Source: Indioceanicola profundi (GTDB taxonomy: Bacteria; Pseudomonadota; Alphaproteobacteria; Azospirillales; Azospirillaceae). From it: a DNA stretch of 64,000 bases. The position numbers were made by a program, and so were the translations under genes. The stretch is taken from contig NZ_CP030126.1 of assembly GCF_003568845.1 (NCBI RefSeq), forward strand, positions 2,321,001-2,385,000, written 5' to 3'. The notes beneath the pieces are model-generated. The model saw nothing but the letters and a program-made list of their open reading frames with translations. It searched no databases and had not been told where the DNA came from. Positions 37,829-47,724 of this stretch are shown piece after piece. Position 1 is the stretch's first letter. Every line of letters begins with the position of its first letter.

Positions 37829-38143
37829 TCATCCCTGCTTACGCGCATGCTCCATATAGGCGCGCAGAACGGCGTTCATCCGGGTCTGATAGCCGCTTCC
37901 CGTCTCTTTGAAGAAGCTGACCACATCGCGGTCGAGCCGGATGGTGACCGGCACCTTGCCCTCCGGCTCTACGATGCGGGCGCTCTCAAGCCAGGACTCG
38001 TCGATCAGCGGCGCTGTGTCCGGATCATTGGCAATTTGGCGCGCGATCTCCTCATCCGTGGTCGCGTCGAACCGCGTCCAGTCAGCTTTGGGCCTGGGAT
38101 CGGCCAGCGAGCGCCTGACGATATGTTCCTTGCTCACGTGCAT
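37829..38143 (-). CDS. brnA: BrnA-type antitoxin
   Basis: This 104-residue antitoxin starts MHVSKEHIVRRS, a usual BrnA beginning. The middle has DATTDEEIARQIANDPD. The C-terminal half is a ribbon-helix-helix DNA-binding part (VPVTIRLDRDVVSFFKETGS, then YQTRMNAVLRAYMEH). BrnA neutralises the BrnT RNase and represses the operon. Its start lies inside the end of brnT (62-base overlap), so the two are translationally coupled. The pair lies downstream of sucD, behind a terminator and a REP. Confidence 0.9.
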   Translation of the reverse strand: MHVSKEHIVRRSLADPRPKADWTRFDATTDEEIARQIANDPDTAPLIDESWLESARIVEPEGKVPVTIRLDRDVVSFFKETGSGYQTRMNAVLRAYMEHARKQG

Positions 38144-38375
38144 TGGCCTTTCGTGCCGAGATGATCCTGCGCACATCGCCTCGGTCGGCATAGACGATGA
38201 CAAGGACCCGGCGGTCCAGTTCGCCCAGCGCGATGCAGCGCGCCTCTCCATAATCATGCCGTTCGTCGCGCCATTCGATAATGGCGCCGGCAAACATGTG
38301 GATAGCCTGTTCGAAATCGACGCCATGCTTGCCGAGGTTGCTCCGGCGCTTGGCCTCGTCCCACTCGAACTCCAT
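38082..38375 (-). CDS. brnT: BrnT-type ribonuclease toxin
   Basis: This 97-residue BrnT toxin of a type II toxin-antitoxin pair has the family pattern MEFEWDEAKRRSNLGKHGVD near the start, AIIEWRDERHDYGEARCIAL and VLVIVYADRGDVRRIISARK. The RelE-like fold and the catalytic His/Arg/Lys positions (KHGVDF, DERHDYGE, ISARKAN) appear intact. ATG 38375 is chosen; ATG 38384 three codons earlier is possible. The C-terminal 20 residues overlap the brnA coding sequence. Confidence 0.9.
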   Translation of the reverse strand: MEFEWDEAKRRSNLGKHGVDFEQAIHMFAGAIIEWRDERHDYGEARCIALGELDRRVLVIVYADRGDVRRIISARKANAREQGTYRQALAGRSQAQS

Positions 38376-38457
38376 GCAGGCCATCACCCCTGTCGGAACG
38401 ATCCAACCCTAGTCCGCGTACATACATCCGTCAATACAGCAGGGGTGACCGTAAAAC

Positions 38458-38488
38458 AAAAAGCCGCCCGGAGGTCCGGACGGCTTTT
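38458..38488. terminator. Intrinsic terminator downstream of sucD
   Basis: The stem AAAGCCG(C)CCGGA / TCCGG(A)CGGCTTT is flanked by A and T runs and can act in both directions. It separates sucCD plus a REP from brnTA on the reverse strand. Confidence 0.75.
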
Positions 38489-38504
38489 CATCATGGCGGG
38501 CGGC

Positions 38505-38581
38505 GTGTCGCAATCCGGACTGCGGCCTTCTTGCGACCTACGGGGGCGTAGGTCGCGAGGAGCGGAGCGGATTGCGACGGG
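38505..38581. repeat. REP hairpin pair after sucD
   Basis: Two palindromes in opposite orientation belong to the RAYT-linked family: GTGTCGCAATCCGG to CTTGCGACCTACGGG (38505-38543) and GCGTAGGTCGCGAGGAGCGG to ATTGCGACGG (38547-38581). They end four bases before the sucD stop codon. Confidence 0.88.
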
Positions 38582-38584
38582 GCG

Positions 38585-39460
38585 TCAGCCGCCCATGGCC
38601 TTCAGCATGGTGGAGCCCAGGCTGGCGGGGCTGTCGGCGACGTGGACGCCGGCAGCGCGGAGCGCCTCGACCTTGAAGTCGGCCGTGTCGTTGCCGCCGG
38701 AGATCACCGCACCGGCATGGCCCATGCGGCGGCCCGGAGGAGCGGTGCGGCCGGCGATGAAGCCGACGACCGGCTTCTTCAGGCCGCTCTCCTTGATGAA
38801 CTCGGCCCCCTTCACCTCGGCATCGCCACCGATCTCACCGATCATGATGATGCCTTCGGTCTCCGGGTCCTCCGCGAACATCTGGAGGGAGTCCACGAAG
38901 TTGGTGCCGTTCACCGGGTCGCCACCGATGCCGATGCAGGTGGTCTGGCCGAGACCGGCGGCCGTGGTCTGCGCCACCGCCTCGTAGGTCAGCGTGCCGG
39001 AGCGGGACACGATGCCGATCTTGCCGCGCTTGTGGATGTGGCCCGGCATGATGCCGATCTTGCACTCGTCCGGCGTGATGATGCCGGGGCAGTTCGGGCC
39101 GATCAGGCGGGTGCCGCTGCCCTGGAGGGCGCGCTTCACCTTCACCATGTCCAGCACCGGGATGCCTTCGGTGATGCAGACCACCAGCGGGATGCCGGCA
39201 TCGATGGCCTCCAGGATCGCGTCGGCCGCGAACGGGGGCGGGACGTAGATCACGGAGGCGTTGGCGCCGGTCTTGGAGACGGCGTCGGCCACGGTGTCGA
39301 ACACCGGCAGGTCCAGGTGGGTGGTGCCGCCCTTACCGGGGGTGACGCCGCCGACCATCTTGGTGCCGTAGGCGATGGCCTGCTCGGAGTGGAAGGTCCC
39401 CTGCGCGCCGGTGAAGCCCTGGCAGATGACCTTGGTGTTCTTGTCGACGAGAACGGCCAT
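38585..39460 (-). CDS. sucD: Succinyl-CoA synthetase alpha subunit
   Basis: This 291-residue subunit carries the CoA site and the phosphohistidine. Motifs are [18 protein letters not shown] near residue 12, [35 protein letters not shown] and [11 protein letters not shown] with the active His. Length is standard. It lies one base after sucC. In many alphaproteobacteria sucAB follow sucCD; here a REP, a terminator and brnTA follow instead. Confidence 0.97.
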   Translation of the reverse strand: MAVLVDKNTKVICQGFTGAQGTFHSEQAIAYGTKMVGGVTPGKGGTTHLDLPVFDTVADAVSKTGANASVIYVPPPFAADAILEAIDAGIPLVVCITEGIPVLDMVKVKRALQGSGTRLIGPNCPGIITPDECKIGIMPGHIHKRGKIGIVSRSGTLTYEAVAQTTAAGLGQTTCIGIGGDPVNGTNFVDSLQMFAEDPETEGIIMIGEIGGDAEVKGAEFIKESGLKKPVVGFIAGRTAPPGRRMGHAGAVISGGNDTADFKVEALRAAGVHVADSPASLGSTMLKAMGG

Positions 39461-39461
39461 G

Positions 39462-40658
39462 TTACGCGGCCTCCTTCACGGACTTGACGATCTTTTCGGC
39501 AGCATCGGCCAGATTGTCGGCCGACAGGATGGGCAGGCCGGACTCGGCCAGGATCTTCTTGCCGAGATCGACGTTGGTGCCTTCCAGGCGGACGACCAGC
39601 GGAACGTGCAGCGACACCTCGCGGGCCGCGGCGACCACGCCCTCGGCGATGACGTCGCAGCGCATGATGCCGCCGAAGATGTTGACCAGGATGCCTTCCA
39701 CATTCGGGTCGGACAGGATCAGCTTGAAGGCCGTGGTCACACGCTCCTTCGTGGCGCCGCCGCCGACATCCAGGAAGTTGGCCGGCTCACCGCCGTACAG
39801 CTTGATGATGTCCATGGTCGCCATGGCGAGGCCGGCGCCGTTCACCATGCAGCCGATGTTGCCGTCCAGCTTCACGTAGTTCAGGCCGTGCTTGGTGGCC
39901 TCGGTCTCGGACGCCTCCTCCTCCGACTCGTCGCGCAGCTCCTCCACGTCCGGATGGCGGTACAGCGCGTTGTCGTCGAAGTTCATCTTGGCGTCGAGGG
40001 CGATCACCTCGCCGGCACCGGTCACGACCAGCGGGTTGATCTCGACCAGGCTCATGTCCAGCTCGACGAACGCCTTGTACATGGCGGTCAGGAACTTCAC
40101 GCAGGCATTGACCTGCTTGCCCTCGAGACCCAGGGCGAAGGCGATCTTGCGGGCGTGGTAGCCCTGCAGCCCCTCGACCGGGTCGATGGCGACCTTCGTG
40201 ATCTTCTCGGGCGTGTTGTGGGCGACCTCCTCGATCTCCATGCCGCCCTCGGTCGAGGCGACGATGGTGACGCGGGAGGAGGCGCGGTCCAGAAGCATGG
40301 AGAGGTACAGCTCGCGCTTGATGTCAGCGCCCTCTTCCACATAGAGGCGGTTGACCTCCTTGCCTTCCGGCCCGGTCTGCTTCGTGACCAGGGTCTTGCC
40401 CAGCATGGCGCCGGCGTTGGCCACCACGTCATCCACGGACTTGACGACGCGCACGCCGCCCTTCCCGTTCGGGTCCTCCTTGAACCGGCCGGCCCCGCGG
40501 CCGCCGGCATGGATCTGGGACTTCACCACCCAGACCGGACCGCCGAGTTCCTCGGCAACCTTGCGCGCTTCCTCGGGCGTGTAGGCGACGCCGCCGCGGG
40601 GCACCGCGACACCGTACTTCTTGAGCAGGCCTTTCGCCTGGTATTCATGGATGTTCAT
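39462..40658 (-). CDS. sucC: Succinyl-CoA synthetase beta subunit
   Basis: This 398-residue ATP-grasp subunit gives nucleotide and substrate specificity. It begins [65 protein letters not shown] and [18 protein letters not shown] are conserved. Length and start match the family. It heads the sucCD unit; its promoter lies in the 340-bp gap shared with the divergent patatin-like gene. Confidence 0.97.
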   Translation of the reverse strand: MNIHEYQAKGLLKKYGVAVPRGGVAYTPEEARKVAEELGGPVWVVKSQIHAGGRGAGRFKEDPNGKGGVRVVKSVDDVVANAGAMLGKTLVTKQTGPEGKEVNRLYVEEGADIKRELYLSMLLDRASSRVTIVASTEGGMEIEEVAHNTPEKITKVAIDPVEGLQGYHARKIAFALGLEGKQVNACVKFLTAMYKAFVELDMSLVEINPLVVTGAGEVIALDAKMNFDDNALYRHPDVEELRDESEEEASETEATKHGLNYVKLDGNIGCMVNGAGLAMATMDIIKLYGGEPANFLDVGGGATKERVTTAFKLILSDPNVEGILVNIFGGIMRCDVIAEGVVAAAREVSLHVPLVVRLEGTNVDLGKKILAESGLPILSADNLADAAEKIVKSVKEAA

Positions 40659-40998
40659 TGGGATCGCCGGCTTGTCGTGATTGGGGACGATCCGGCCCGC
40701 ACCCGCCAGTCCGCGACAGGCACGGGCTAGCGGGCAAGGCTGGCCGCGCCCAGGATGTCACACCCCGGGCGGCGGCACTTTAACACCCCACGGGCGGGGA
40801 TCAACCGGCTAAAGGGCCGGAAACATTGCATGGCAGCGAAGCGGGGGCACTGCGCACGCAAATCCAGGCGTTACGGGGCTGCCGCAGTGCAGCAGCCCCG
40901 CCCCAAGCCGCCCCCTTGCAGTGCGCAGACACGGTTCGGCACTCGCATTAAGAGATTTAGTGGTACTCTGGTTGGATATTCTGCCTTCTGGAGTGATC
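40659..40998. other. Divergent gap between sucC and the patatin-like gene with nested inverted repeats
   Basis: No gene is seen. A nested structure at 40850-40928 pairs CTGCGCAC (40850-40857) with GTGCGCAG (40921-40928) outside and GGGGCTGC (40875-40882) with GCAGCCCC (40892-40899) inside. An AT-richer stretch follows (about 40947-40985, CATTAAGAGATTTAGTGG), a likely promoter area for the patatin-like gene. Confidence 0.45.
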
Positions 40999-43185
40999 AT
41001 GGCGGCGTATCTGAAACCGATCGCGGCGGTCTGGGGCGTTCTGGTGACCGTGCGGTTCTCCCTGCTCTTCACACTGGTTGTTCTGGCTGTACTTATGGCC
41101 GCGAGCCAGGCCAAGGACCTGCTGTGGCTCACGGCCGAAAAGGGCTGGGGCTGGTCCGGGGCGCTGTCGCTCTATGTCGCGGCGCTGATCTATGCGGTGA
41201 ACGCCTGGTACTGGGCGCGAATCGCCCTCTATGCCCGCAATGCGGGGCCGGACGACCTGACGCCGTTCGCCCGGCGACTGGAAAGCGGCCTTCCGCGCTT
41301 TCTGGGCGCCGCCCCCTTCGCAGCCCTGGCCTATGCGATCTGGAACGCCGCCGGCACCCGGATCACCGAGAACATGGCGCCGGAGACACTGCACCGGCTG
41401 GACAGCATGGCGGTTTTCTCGCTCCTGCTGGGAATGGCCTTCTTCGGCTTCACGGTGATCCGCCGCCGGCAGTTCCTGAACAGGGACTGGCAGGAGGAGC
41501 GGACGATCCAGGTCGCTCAGGCCGGGCTGCCGGCAGACAGCCGCGTGCTGCCCTGGTCGCGCCTGCCGGCGCTGACGCGGAAGCTGATCAAGGCGTTCCT
41601 GCCGGTATTCGCGGTCGTGGTGGCGGTGACCGCCCTGATGCCGGTGGAGTTCGGCCGGTTCTGGGGCATGGCCCCGCTGCTGCTGGTCTGGGGCGCAGGC
41701 TTCGTCGCCATCGGCAGCGCCGTGTCCTATTTCAGCAGCCTGACCCGCCTGCCGCTGCTCCTGGGGCCGCTCGCCCTGGCCTTCCTGGTCGGGGGGATGA
41801 GCTGGAACGCCAACCACCAGCTCCGCATGACGGCGGAGCCGCAGGGTCCCGCGCCGGTCCCGGTGGATACCGCGTTCCAGCGCTGGTTCGAGGTCCGCGC
41901 CGCCGAGATCGCCGCCAGCCCGGAACCCTATCCCGTCGTGATCGTCGCCTCCGCCGGCGGCGGCATCCGCGCCGCCTACTGGACCAGCTATGTGCTGGCC
42001 CGGCTGGAGGATGCGCGCCCCGGCTTCTCCCGCCATGTTCTGGCCATGAGCGGCGTGTCCGGCGGCAGCGTCGGCATCTCGGCCTTCGCCGCCGACGTGA
42101 AGCTGGGCAGGACCAGCCAGGACTCCGCCACCCGGCGGGCGCTGGACTATTACGAGGCGGAATTCCTGTCGCCGCTGATGACCGGCTTCCTGATTCCCGA
42201 CCTGGCGCAGCGCTTCCTGCCCCTCCCCGTGATGTGGGGCGGCAATCCGTTGCTGGACCGGGCGCGCGGGTTCGAACTGGGCCTGGAATCCAGCCCAGGC
42301 GCCATCGCCGGCCCGATGGGGACCACCGTGGCCGGGCTTTATGAGGGCGGGGCCACGGACGTGCCCTTCCTGTTCCTGAACACCACCACGGTCCAGACCG
42401 GGGCCCATGCGGTGATCAGCCCCGTCCGGCTGGACCTCGGCGCGTTCAACCAGGTCACCGACCTTTCCTGCATCAGCCAACGGGTGCGCGTATCCACGGC
42501 GGCCCACACCTCCGCCCGTTTCCCCTATCTCAGCCCGGCGGGCGAGCTGGAGTGGGAGAATGCCGCAGGCTGCGAGCCGGCGCCGGGAAAGGACTATGAT
42601 TATCTGTATGTGGATGGCGGCTATTTCGACAATTCCGGCACGGTGACGGCCCGCGGCATCGGCATCGCCGCCGGCCGGGCCTTCGCCGCCGTGCGCGACA
42701 GGATCGCGCCGTCGGCCAGCATCCGGCTGGTCTTCGTCTATCTGGCCAACGATCCGGAGATGCCGACGATCGAGGCCGGCAACAGCTGGCCCGCCCAGCC
42801 GGACACGCCGCCCTCCACGGCGTTGCAGGATTTGACAGCGCCCGTGGTCACCATCCTGAACGTACGCTCCGCCGTGCAGTTGGAGATGCTGGATCAGTTC
42901 GTTGAGGATGTGGAGCGCGGCAAGTTGAACAGGGATGCCGACCATGAGTCGGACGTTTCCGGCATGTCCTTCCACCTGATGCGGCTGCCGGCTTCCGTGC
43001 CGGACGTTCCGTTGGGCTGGGTCCTGTCCGACCTGTCCAAGGAGGAAATCCGCCAGTCGGTCGATGGGTGCCCCGGCGCTGCTCCCCCCGCCGACGTGAA
43101 GGCCTCCGCCGCCGGGCACATCATGCCGGACGATGTCACCTGCGAGAGCTGGTCGGCCCTGATGCAGATGCTGCCGGTCCGGTAA
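40999..43185 (+). CDS. Polytopic membrane protein with patatin-like phospholipase domain
   Basis: This 728-residue protein has an N-terminal ~280 residues that hold about seven hydrophobic helices. The C-terminal part is patatin-like: oxyanion-hole loop SAGGGIRAAYW, nucleophile elbow MSGVSGGSVG with Ser354, and catalytic Asp539 in VDGGYFDNSG. The catalytic Ser-Asp dyad is therefore complete and lipase or phospholipase activity is predicted, tethered to the inner membrane. ATG 40999 follows GGAG by seven bases; a frame extending 26 residues upstream is less likely. It sits between sucCD and mdh, an unusual position, and ends in a strong terminator. Substrate unknown. Confidence 0.8.
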   Translation: MAAYLKPIAAVWGVLVTVRFSLLFTLVVLAVLMAASQAKDLLWLTAEKGWGWSGALSLYVAALIYAVNAWYWARIALYARNAGPDDLTPFARRLESGLPRFLGAAPFAALAYAIWNAAGTRITENMAPETLHRLDSMAVFSLLLGMAFFGFTVIRRRQFLNRDWQEERTIQVAQAGLPADSRVLPWSRLPALTRKLIKAFLPVFAVVVAVTALMPVEFGRFWGMAPLLLVWGAGFVAIGSAVSYFSSLTRLPLLLGPLALAFLVGGMSWNANHQLRMTAEPQGPAPVPVDTAFQRWFEVRAAEIAASPEPYPVVIVASAGGGIRAAYWTSYVLARLEDARPGFSRHVLAMSGVSGGSVGISAFAADVKLGRTSQDSATRRALDYYEAEFLSPLMTGFLIPDLAQRFLPLPVMWGGNPLLDRARGFELGLESSPGAIAGPMGTTVAGLYEGGATDVPFLFLNTTTVQTGAHAVISPVRLDLGAFNQVTDLSCISQRVRVSTAAHTSARFPYLSPAGELEWENAAGCEPAPGKDYDYLYVDGGYFDNSGTVTARGIGIAAGRAFAAVRDRIAPSASIRLVFVYLANDPEMPTIEAGNSWPAQPDTPPSTALQDLTAPVVTILNVRSAVQLEMLDQFVEDVERGKLNRDADHESDVSGMSFHLMRLPASVPDVPLGWVLSDLSKEEIRQSVDGCPGAAPPADVKASAAGHIMPDDVTCESWSALMQMLPVR

Positions 43186-43196
43186 CCCGAAAAGCA

Positions 43197-43228
43197 AAAC
43201 CCCGCGCCGGGTATCCGGCGCGGGGTTT
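43197..43228. terminator. Bidirectional terminator between the patatin-like gene and mdh
   Basis: A perfect 14-bp stem AAACCCCGCGCCGG / CCGGCGCGGGGTTT with a GTAT loop lies between the two convergent stops (43185 and 43254). Confidence 0.85.
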
Positions 43229-43253
43229 CATCATTCGCAGAAGGCCGAAGGGA

Positions 43254-44270
<1,017 letters not shown>

Positions 44271-44453
44271 GTCGCCCCGCGGGCATGCAGGCCAGTCGGC
44301 GCCCCCGCGGTGCAGCGCAGCGAACTGCGGGCTGATTAGCCTGATTCGTGCCTGCGGGCAAGCCGCCTGGACCCCCTCCGGATGGATAGCAGGGAACACC
44401 CGGCAGCAGGTCGGGGTTGGTTCAGGGACATGTTCCGCCGCCGGAGACCGACG

Positions 44454-44887
44454 ATGCGCAAAACCAGACTGACAGCCCTTGCCCCCGCCGCGGCGCTGGC
44501 GGCCCTCTCCCTCTCCGCAGCCTCCGCCCTGGCCCAGCCGGCGGGGGAGGCAGTCCGGGGATGGACCGCCCCATGGTTGCCCCCGGCAGCCCGGCGCCGC
44601 CGGTCGGCCTGTGCGAGCGAAACTACAACCTGCTGAACATCATGATCGAGCCGGGCATGCATGCCATCCCGGTCTGGGTCCGCCCCTTCACCAGCCAGGA
44701 CGACACCGCCCCGGAAATCCTGGCCCTGTACAATGAATGCGCCCAGCGCGTCGCCGCCGCCCCGCCGCTGGTGAGCTGGAGCGCCAGCGGGCCGGGCCTG
44801 CGCCCTATGGGCGACATGGACACTCCCCTTAAGGGGGACCCGAACCGGCCCGACCTGGAGCAGCAGAACAGGCCGGCTCCGCGCTGA
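44454..44887 (+). pseudogene. Small secreted protein of unknown function, frameshifted
   Basis: The frame from ATG 44454 gives a good signal peptide (MRKTRLTALAPAAALAALSL, ending ALAQ). After about 30 residues the sequence that looks coding moves to another frame: PMVAPGSPAPPVGLCERNYN, then LLNIMIEPGMHAIPVWVRPF, then EILALYNECAQRVAAAPPL, to the stop at 44887. The frames join if one G is added to the five-G run at 44543-44547, giving about 144 residues. I do not recognise the mature domain; it has two Cys. GGAG is eight bases before the ATG. A strong terminator follows. Confidence 0.7.
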
Positions 44888-44911
44888 GCGTCAGCCCCTG
44901 TAACGCGTAAA

Positions 44912-44942
44912 GGCCGGACCGCCTGCACTGGCGGTCCGGCCT
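44912..44942. terminator. Bidirectional terminator between convergent genes
   Basis: A perfect stem GGCCGGACCGCC / GGCGGTCCGGCC with a 6-base loop is flanked by AA and TTCTT. It separates the frameshifted secreted-protein gene from the PepSY gene. Confidence 0.85.
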
Positions 44943-44963
44943 TCTTGATTCCGCTCCGGAATG

Positions 44964-45230
44964 TCAATCGGAGTCGCGGCTGACGATCTGCATCGACTGC
45001 GGATCGATGTGCAGGTCGTATTCACGGCCATCGGCCATGCGGGCGTCATCCACCTCCCAGCGGCCGTCATCCAGCTCGATCTCCTCCCAGCTTTCAAAGC
45101 CGTTGGAGCGCAGCACCTGCTCGAGCGCCGCGCGTTCGTCGGCATTGGGCGACCGGTCGTCGGCCAGCGCCGGTGTGGTCAGGCCCATCGCCAGGGCGCA
45201 GGCCGCGCCGGTCAGGAACTTGCCGTGCAT
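44964..45230 (-). CDS. Small periplasmic PepSY-domain protein
   Basis: This 88-residue protein has a signal peptide (MHGKFLTGAACALAMGLTTP, cut after ALA). The mature 65 residues form one PepSY-like module: ALEQVLRSNGFESWEEIELD, DGRWEVDDARMADGREYDLH. Such single-module proteins may bind or inhibit proteases or metal-dependent targets; the role is unknown. It stands alone, 80 bp downstream of the GNAT gene on the same strand. Confidence 0.8.
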   Translation of the reverse strand: MHGKFLTGAACALAMGLTTPALADDRSPNADERAALEQVLRSNGFESWEEIELDDGRWEVDDARMADGREYDLHIDPQSMQIVSRDSD

Positions 45231-45310
45231 GTTCTCCTCCTTCTTGCCATCGGCGTCCGGCCGCCGCCTGGGCCAGCCTATGGGAAGACCAGCAGCAGGA
45301 CCGGGTCCGG

Positions 45311-45814
45311 TCAGAGGGAACTAGGGCTTGCCGCCGCCGCGGCCAGCCGCGCAAAAGGCGCGCCGGCAATGGCCATGGTGTCCACGATTTCGGATGCCGC
45401 CCCCAGGCTGCGGTAGAAGAGCTGGGCGCGGGTGTTCCCGCGCCGGACATGCCAGGCCACCCAGCACCCTCCCCCATCGGCGGAAATGCGCGCGGCTTCC
45501 GCGATCAGGGCGCCGCCGAGGCCGTGCCGGCGGGCATGCGGCTCGACATAGATATCTTCCAGCACCACGCCGGCGCTGCCTGTATGGCTGTCATAGCCGC
45601 GGGTCAGCAGGGCGATGCCGGCAGGTTGGCTTGCCAGTTCCCCCATCAAAGGCTGGAAACGGCGGTCGGGGCCGAACCCGTCCCGCCGGAAAACGGAAGG
45701 GGTGAGGCCCGGCGGCCCCACCCCTTCCTCCACGCTCAACGCGGCTACCATGGCGGCGAAGATGTCGGCATCGGACGGCCGGGCCTCGCGCACCGTAACA
45801 ATGGCGGCATGCAT
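45311..45814 (-). CDS. GNAT-family N-acetyltransferase
   Basis: This 167-residue acetyltransferase contains the acetyl-CoA motif A, LEDIYVEPHARRHGLGGALI, with the R-x-x-G-x-G type loop (RRHGLGG). Motif B follows with GNTRAQLFYRSLGA. The substrate (amino acid, polyamine or protein) cannot be told. The N-terminal VTVREARPSDADIFAAMVAA is the usual GNAT opening. It is four bases downstream of leuB on the same strand, so probably co-transcribed. Confidence 0.85.
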   Translation of the reverse strand: MHAAIVTVREARPSDADIFAAMVAALSVEEGVGPPGLTPSVFRRDGFGPDRRFQPLMGELASQPAGIALLTRGYDSHTGSAGVVLEDIYVEPHARRHGLGGALIAEAARISADGGGCWVAWHVRRGNTRAQLFYRSLGAASEIVDTMAIAGAPFARLAAAAASPSSL

Positions 45815-45818
45815 CCGG

Positions 45819-46925
45819 TCAGCTCGACAGCTTGTCCATCTCGCGCAGGATGGTATCGGCCATCACGCTGGTGGAGCATTTGGCCATGCCGGGCTGCATG
45901 ATGTCGGCCGTGCGCATGCCGGTCTTCAACACGTTCTGCACCGCCGTCTCCAGCAGCACCGCCTCATCCTCCAGGTCGAAGGACCAGCGCAGCGCCATCG
46001 CGAAGGAGAGCAGCATGGCGATGGGGTTGGCGGCATCGCGGCCGGCGATGTCGGGGGCGGAGCCATGTACAGGCTCATACAGCGCCTTGCGCTTGCCATC
46101 CGCGCCGGCCGCCCCCAGCGAGGCGCTGGGCAGCATGCCGATGGAGCCGGTCAGCATCGCCGCCTCGTCCGACAGGATATCGCCGAACAGGTTGTCGGTC
46201 ACGATCACGTCGAACTGCTTGGGATTGCGGACGAGCTGCATGGCGCAGGCGTCGGCCAGCATGTGGCTGAGCTCCACATCCGCATAGTCGGCCTTGTGCA
46301 GGGCGATCACCTCCTGCCGCCAGAGCAGGCCGGACTCCATCACGTTGGACTTCTCCGACGAGCAGAGCTTGTTGCCGCGCTTGCGCGCCAACTCGAAGGC
46401 GACGCGGGCGACGCGCTTGATCTCGCTGGTGGTGTAGACCTGGGTGTTGATGCCCCGGCGCTCCCCATTGCCCAGATCCTCGATCCCGCGCGGCTCCCCG
46501 AAATAGACGCCGCCGGTGAGCTCGCGCACGATCATCAGGTCCAGGCCGCGCACGATCTCGGGCTTCAGCGTGCTGGCGTCCACCAAAGCATCGAACACCA
46601 CGGCCGGGCGCAGGTTGGCGAAGAGGTCCATCTCCTTGCGCAGGCGCAGGAGCCCGGCCTCCGGCCGCTTCTCGAAGGTCAACCCTTCCCATTTCGGCCC
46701 GCCCACCGCGGCCAGAAGCACGGCGTCGACCTTCAGCGCCTTGTCCATGGTGGCGTCGGTCAGCGGGGCGCCATGGGCGTCGATGCTGGCGCCGCCGACC
46801 AGCCCCTCCTCCACCCCGAAGTCCAGGCCGCGACGGCGGTTGTACCAGTCGATGGTCCGCCGGACCTGCCGCATCACCTCGGGACCGATGCCGTCGCCGG
46901 GAAGGAGAAGAAGGGAACGCGCCAT
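45819..46925 (-). CDS. leuB: 3-isopropylmalate dehydrogenase
   Basis: This 368-residue NAD-dependent enzyme performs the third leucine-specific step. It starts [15 protein letters not shown]. The substrate Arg region is [19 protein letters not shown]-type [15 protein letters not shown] and the metal-binding [15 protein letters not shown] are conserved. [20 protein letters not shown] is the NAD site. Length is standard. leuD is 71 bp upstream on the same strand; leuC is not in the window. Confidence 0.97.
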   Translation of the reverse strand: MARSLLLLPGDGIGPEVMRQVRRTIDWYNRRRGLDFGVEEGLVGGASIDAHGAPLTDATMDKALKVDAVLLAAVGGPKWEGLTFEKRPEAGLLRLRKEMDLFANLRPAVVFDALVDASTLKPEIVRGLDLMIVRELTGGVYFGEPRGIEDLGNGERRGINTQVYTTSEIKRVARVAFELARKRGNKLCSSEKSNVMESGLLWRQEVIALHKADYADVELSHMLADACAMQLVRNPKQFDVIVTDNLFGDILSDEAAMLTGSIGMLPSASLGAAGADGKRKALYEPVHGSAPDIAGRDAANPIAMLLSFAMALRWSFDLEDEAVLLETAVQNVLKTGMRTADIMQPGMAKCSTSVMADTILREMDKLSS

Positions 46926-46996
46926 ATCACACCCCTGTATGCTGAACTTCCGGGCTTATTACCCCGTTAACGCTCCTGCGGAAAGGCTTCCGCGCG

Positions 46997-47611
46997 TCAG
47001 GACGCCCACAGCCATGGTTGGCCAGTGCGCTGCCGCTGCTCGTAATCGTCGATGTCGCCGGCCTGACGCAGCGTCAGACCGATATCGTCCCAGCCGTTCA
47101 GCAGGCATTCCTTGCGGAAGGCTTCCACCTCGAACGCTACCCGCTCCCCATCCGGCATTTCGATGGTCTGGCTGGGCAGGTCGATGGTGAAGGTGGCGTT
47201 GGCCCCGTTCTCCGCCGCCTGTTGCAGGCGGTCCACCTGCTCCTGCGGCAGGACGATGGGCAGAACGCCGTTCTTGAAGCAGTTGTTATAGAAGATGTCG
47301 GCGAAGCTGGGGGCGATCACGCAACGGATGCCGTAGTCCAGCAGCGCCCAGGGCGCGTGCTCACGGCTGGAGCCGCAGCCGAAATTCTCCCCCGCGATCA
47401 GAATCTTCGCGTTCCGCCATGCCGGCTGGTTCAGTACGAAGTCCGGCCGCTCCCGCCCCTCATCATCGAAGCGCATGGAGGCGAACAGGCCGGCGCCAAG
47501 GCCGGTGCGCTTGATGGTCTTCAGGTAGCGGGCCGGAATGATCATGTCGGTATCGACATTCACCATCGGCAAAGGGGCGGCGACCCCGGTGAGCTGGGTG
47601 AACTTCTCCAT
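46997..47611 (-). CDS. leuD: 3-isopropylmalate dehydratase small subunit
   Basis: This 204-residue subunit partners LeuC in isomerising 2- to 3-isopropylmalate. Signatures are [20 protein letters not shown] near residue 18 and [17 protein letters not shown] near 72; [14 protein letters not shown] follows. ATG 47611 is chosen because [15 protein letters not shown] is the normal start; an upstream frame extension of 66 residues has no family match. leuC is expected elsewhere. GAGGAACATGCC precedes the start. Confidence 0.96.
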   Translation of the reverse strand: MEKFTQLTGVAAPLPMVNVDTDMIIPARYLKTIKRTGLGAGLFASMRFDDEGRERPDFVLNQPAWRNAKILIAGENFGCGSSREHAPWALLDYGIRCVIAPSFADIFYNNCFKNGVLPIVLPQEQVDRLQQAAENGANATFTIDLPSQTIEMPDGERVAFEVEAFRKECLLNGWDDIGLTLRQAGDIDDYEQRQRTGQPWLWAS

Positions 47612-47724
47612 GGCATGTTCCTCGGCGCGACGGGACTTCAACGGACGGGCAATGTGTGCCACAGCCGTTCCGGGGAACAAATACGTAATTCGGTTGCCAG
47701 GGCTGCGGCCGCGGCGCAACAACG

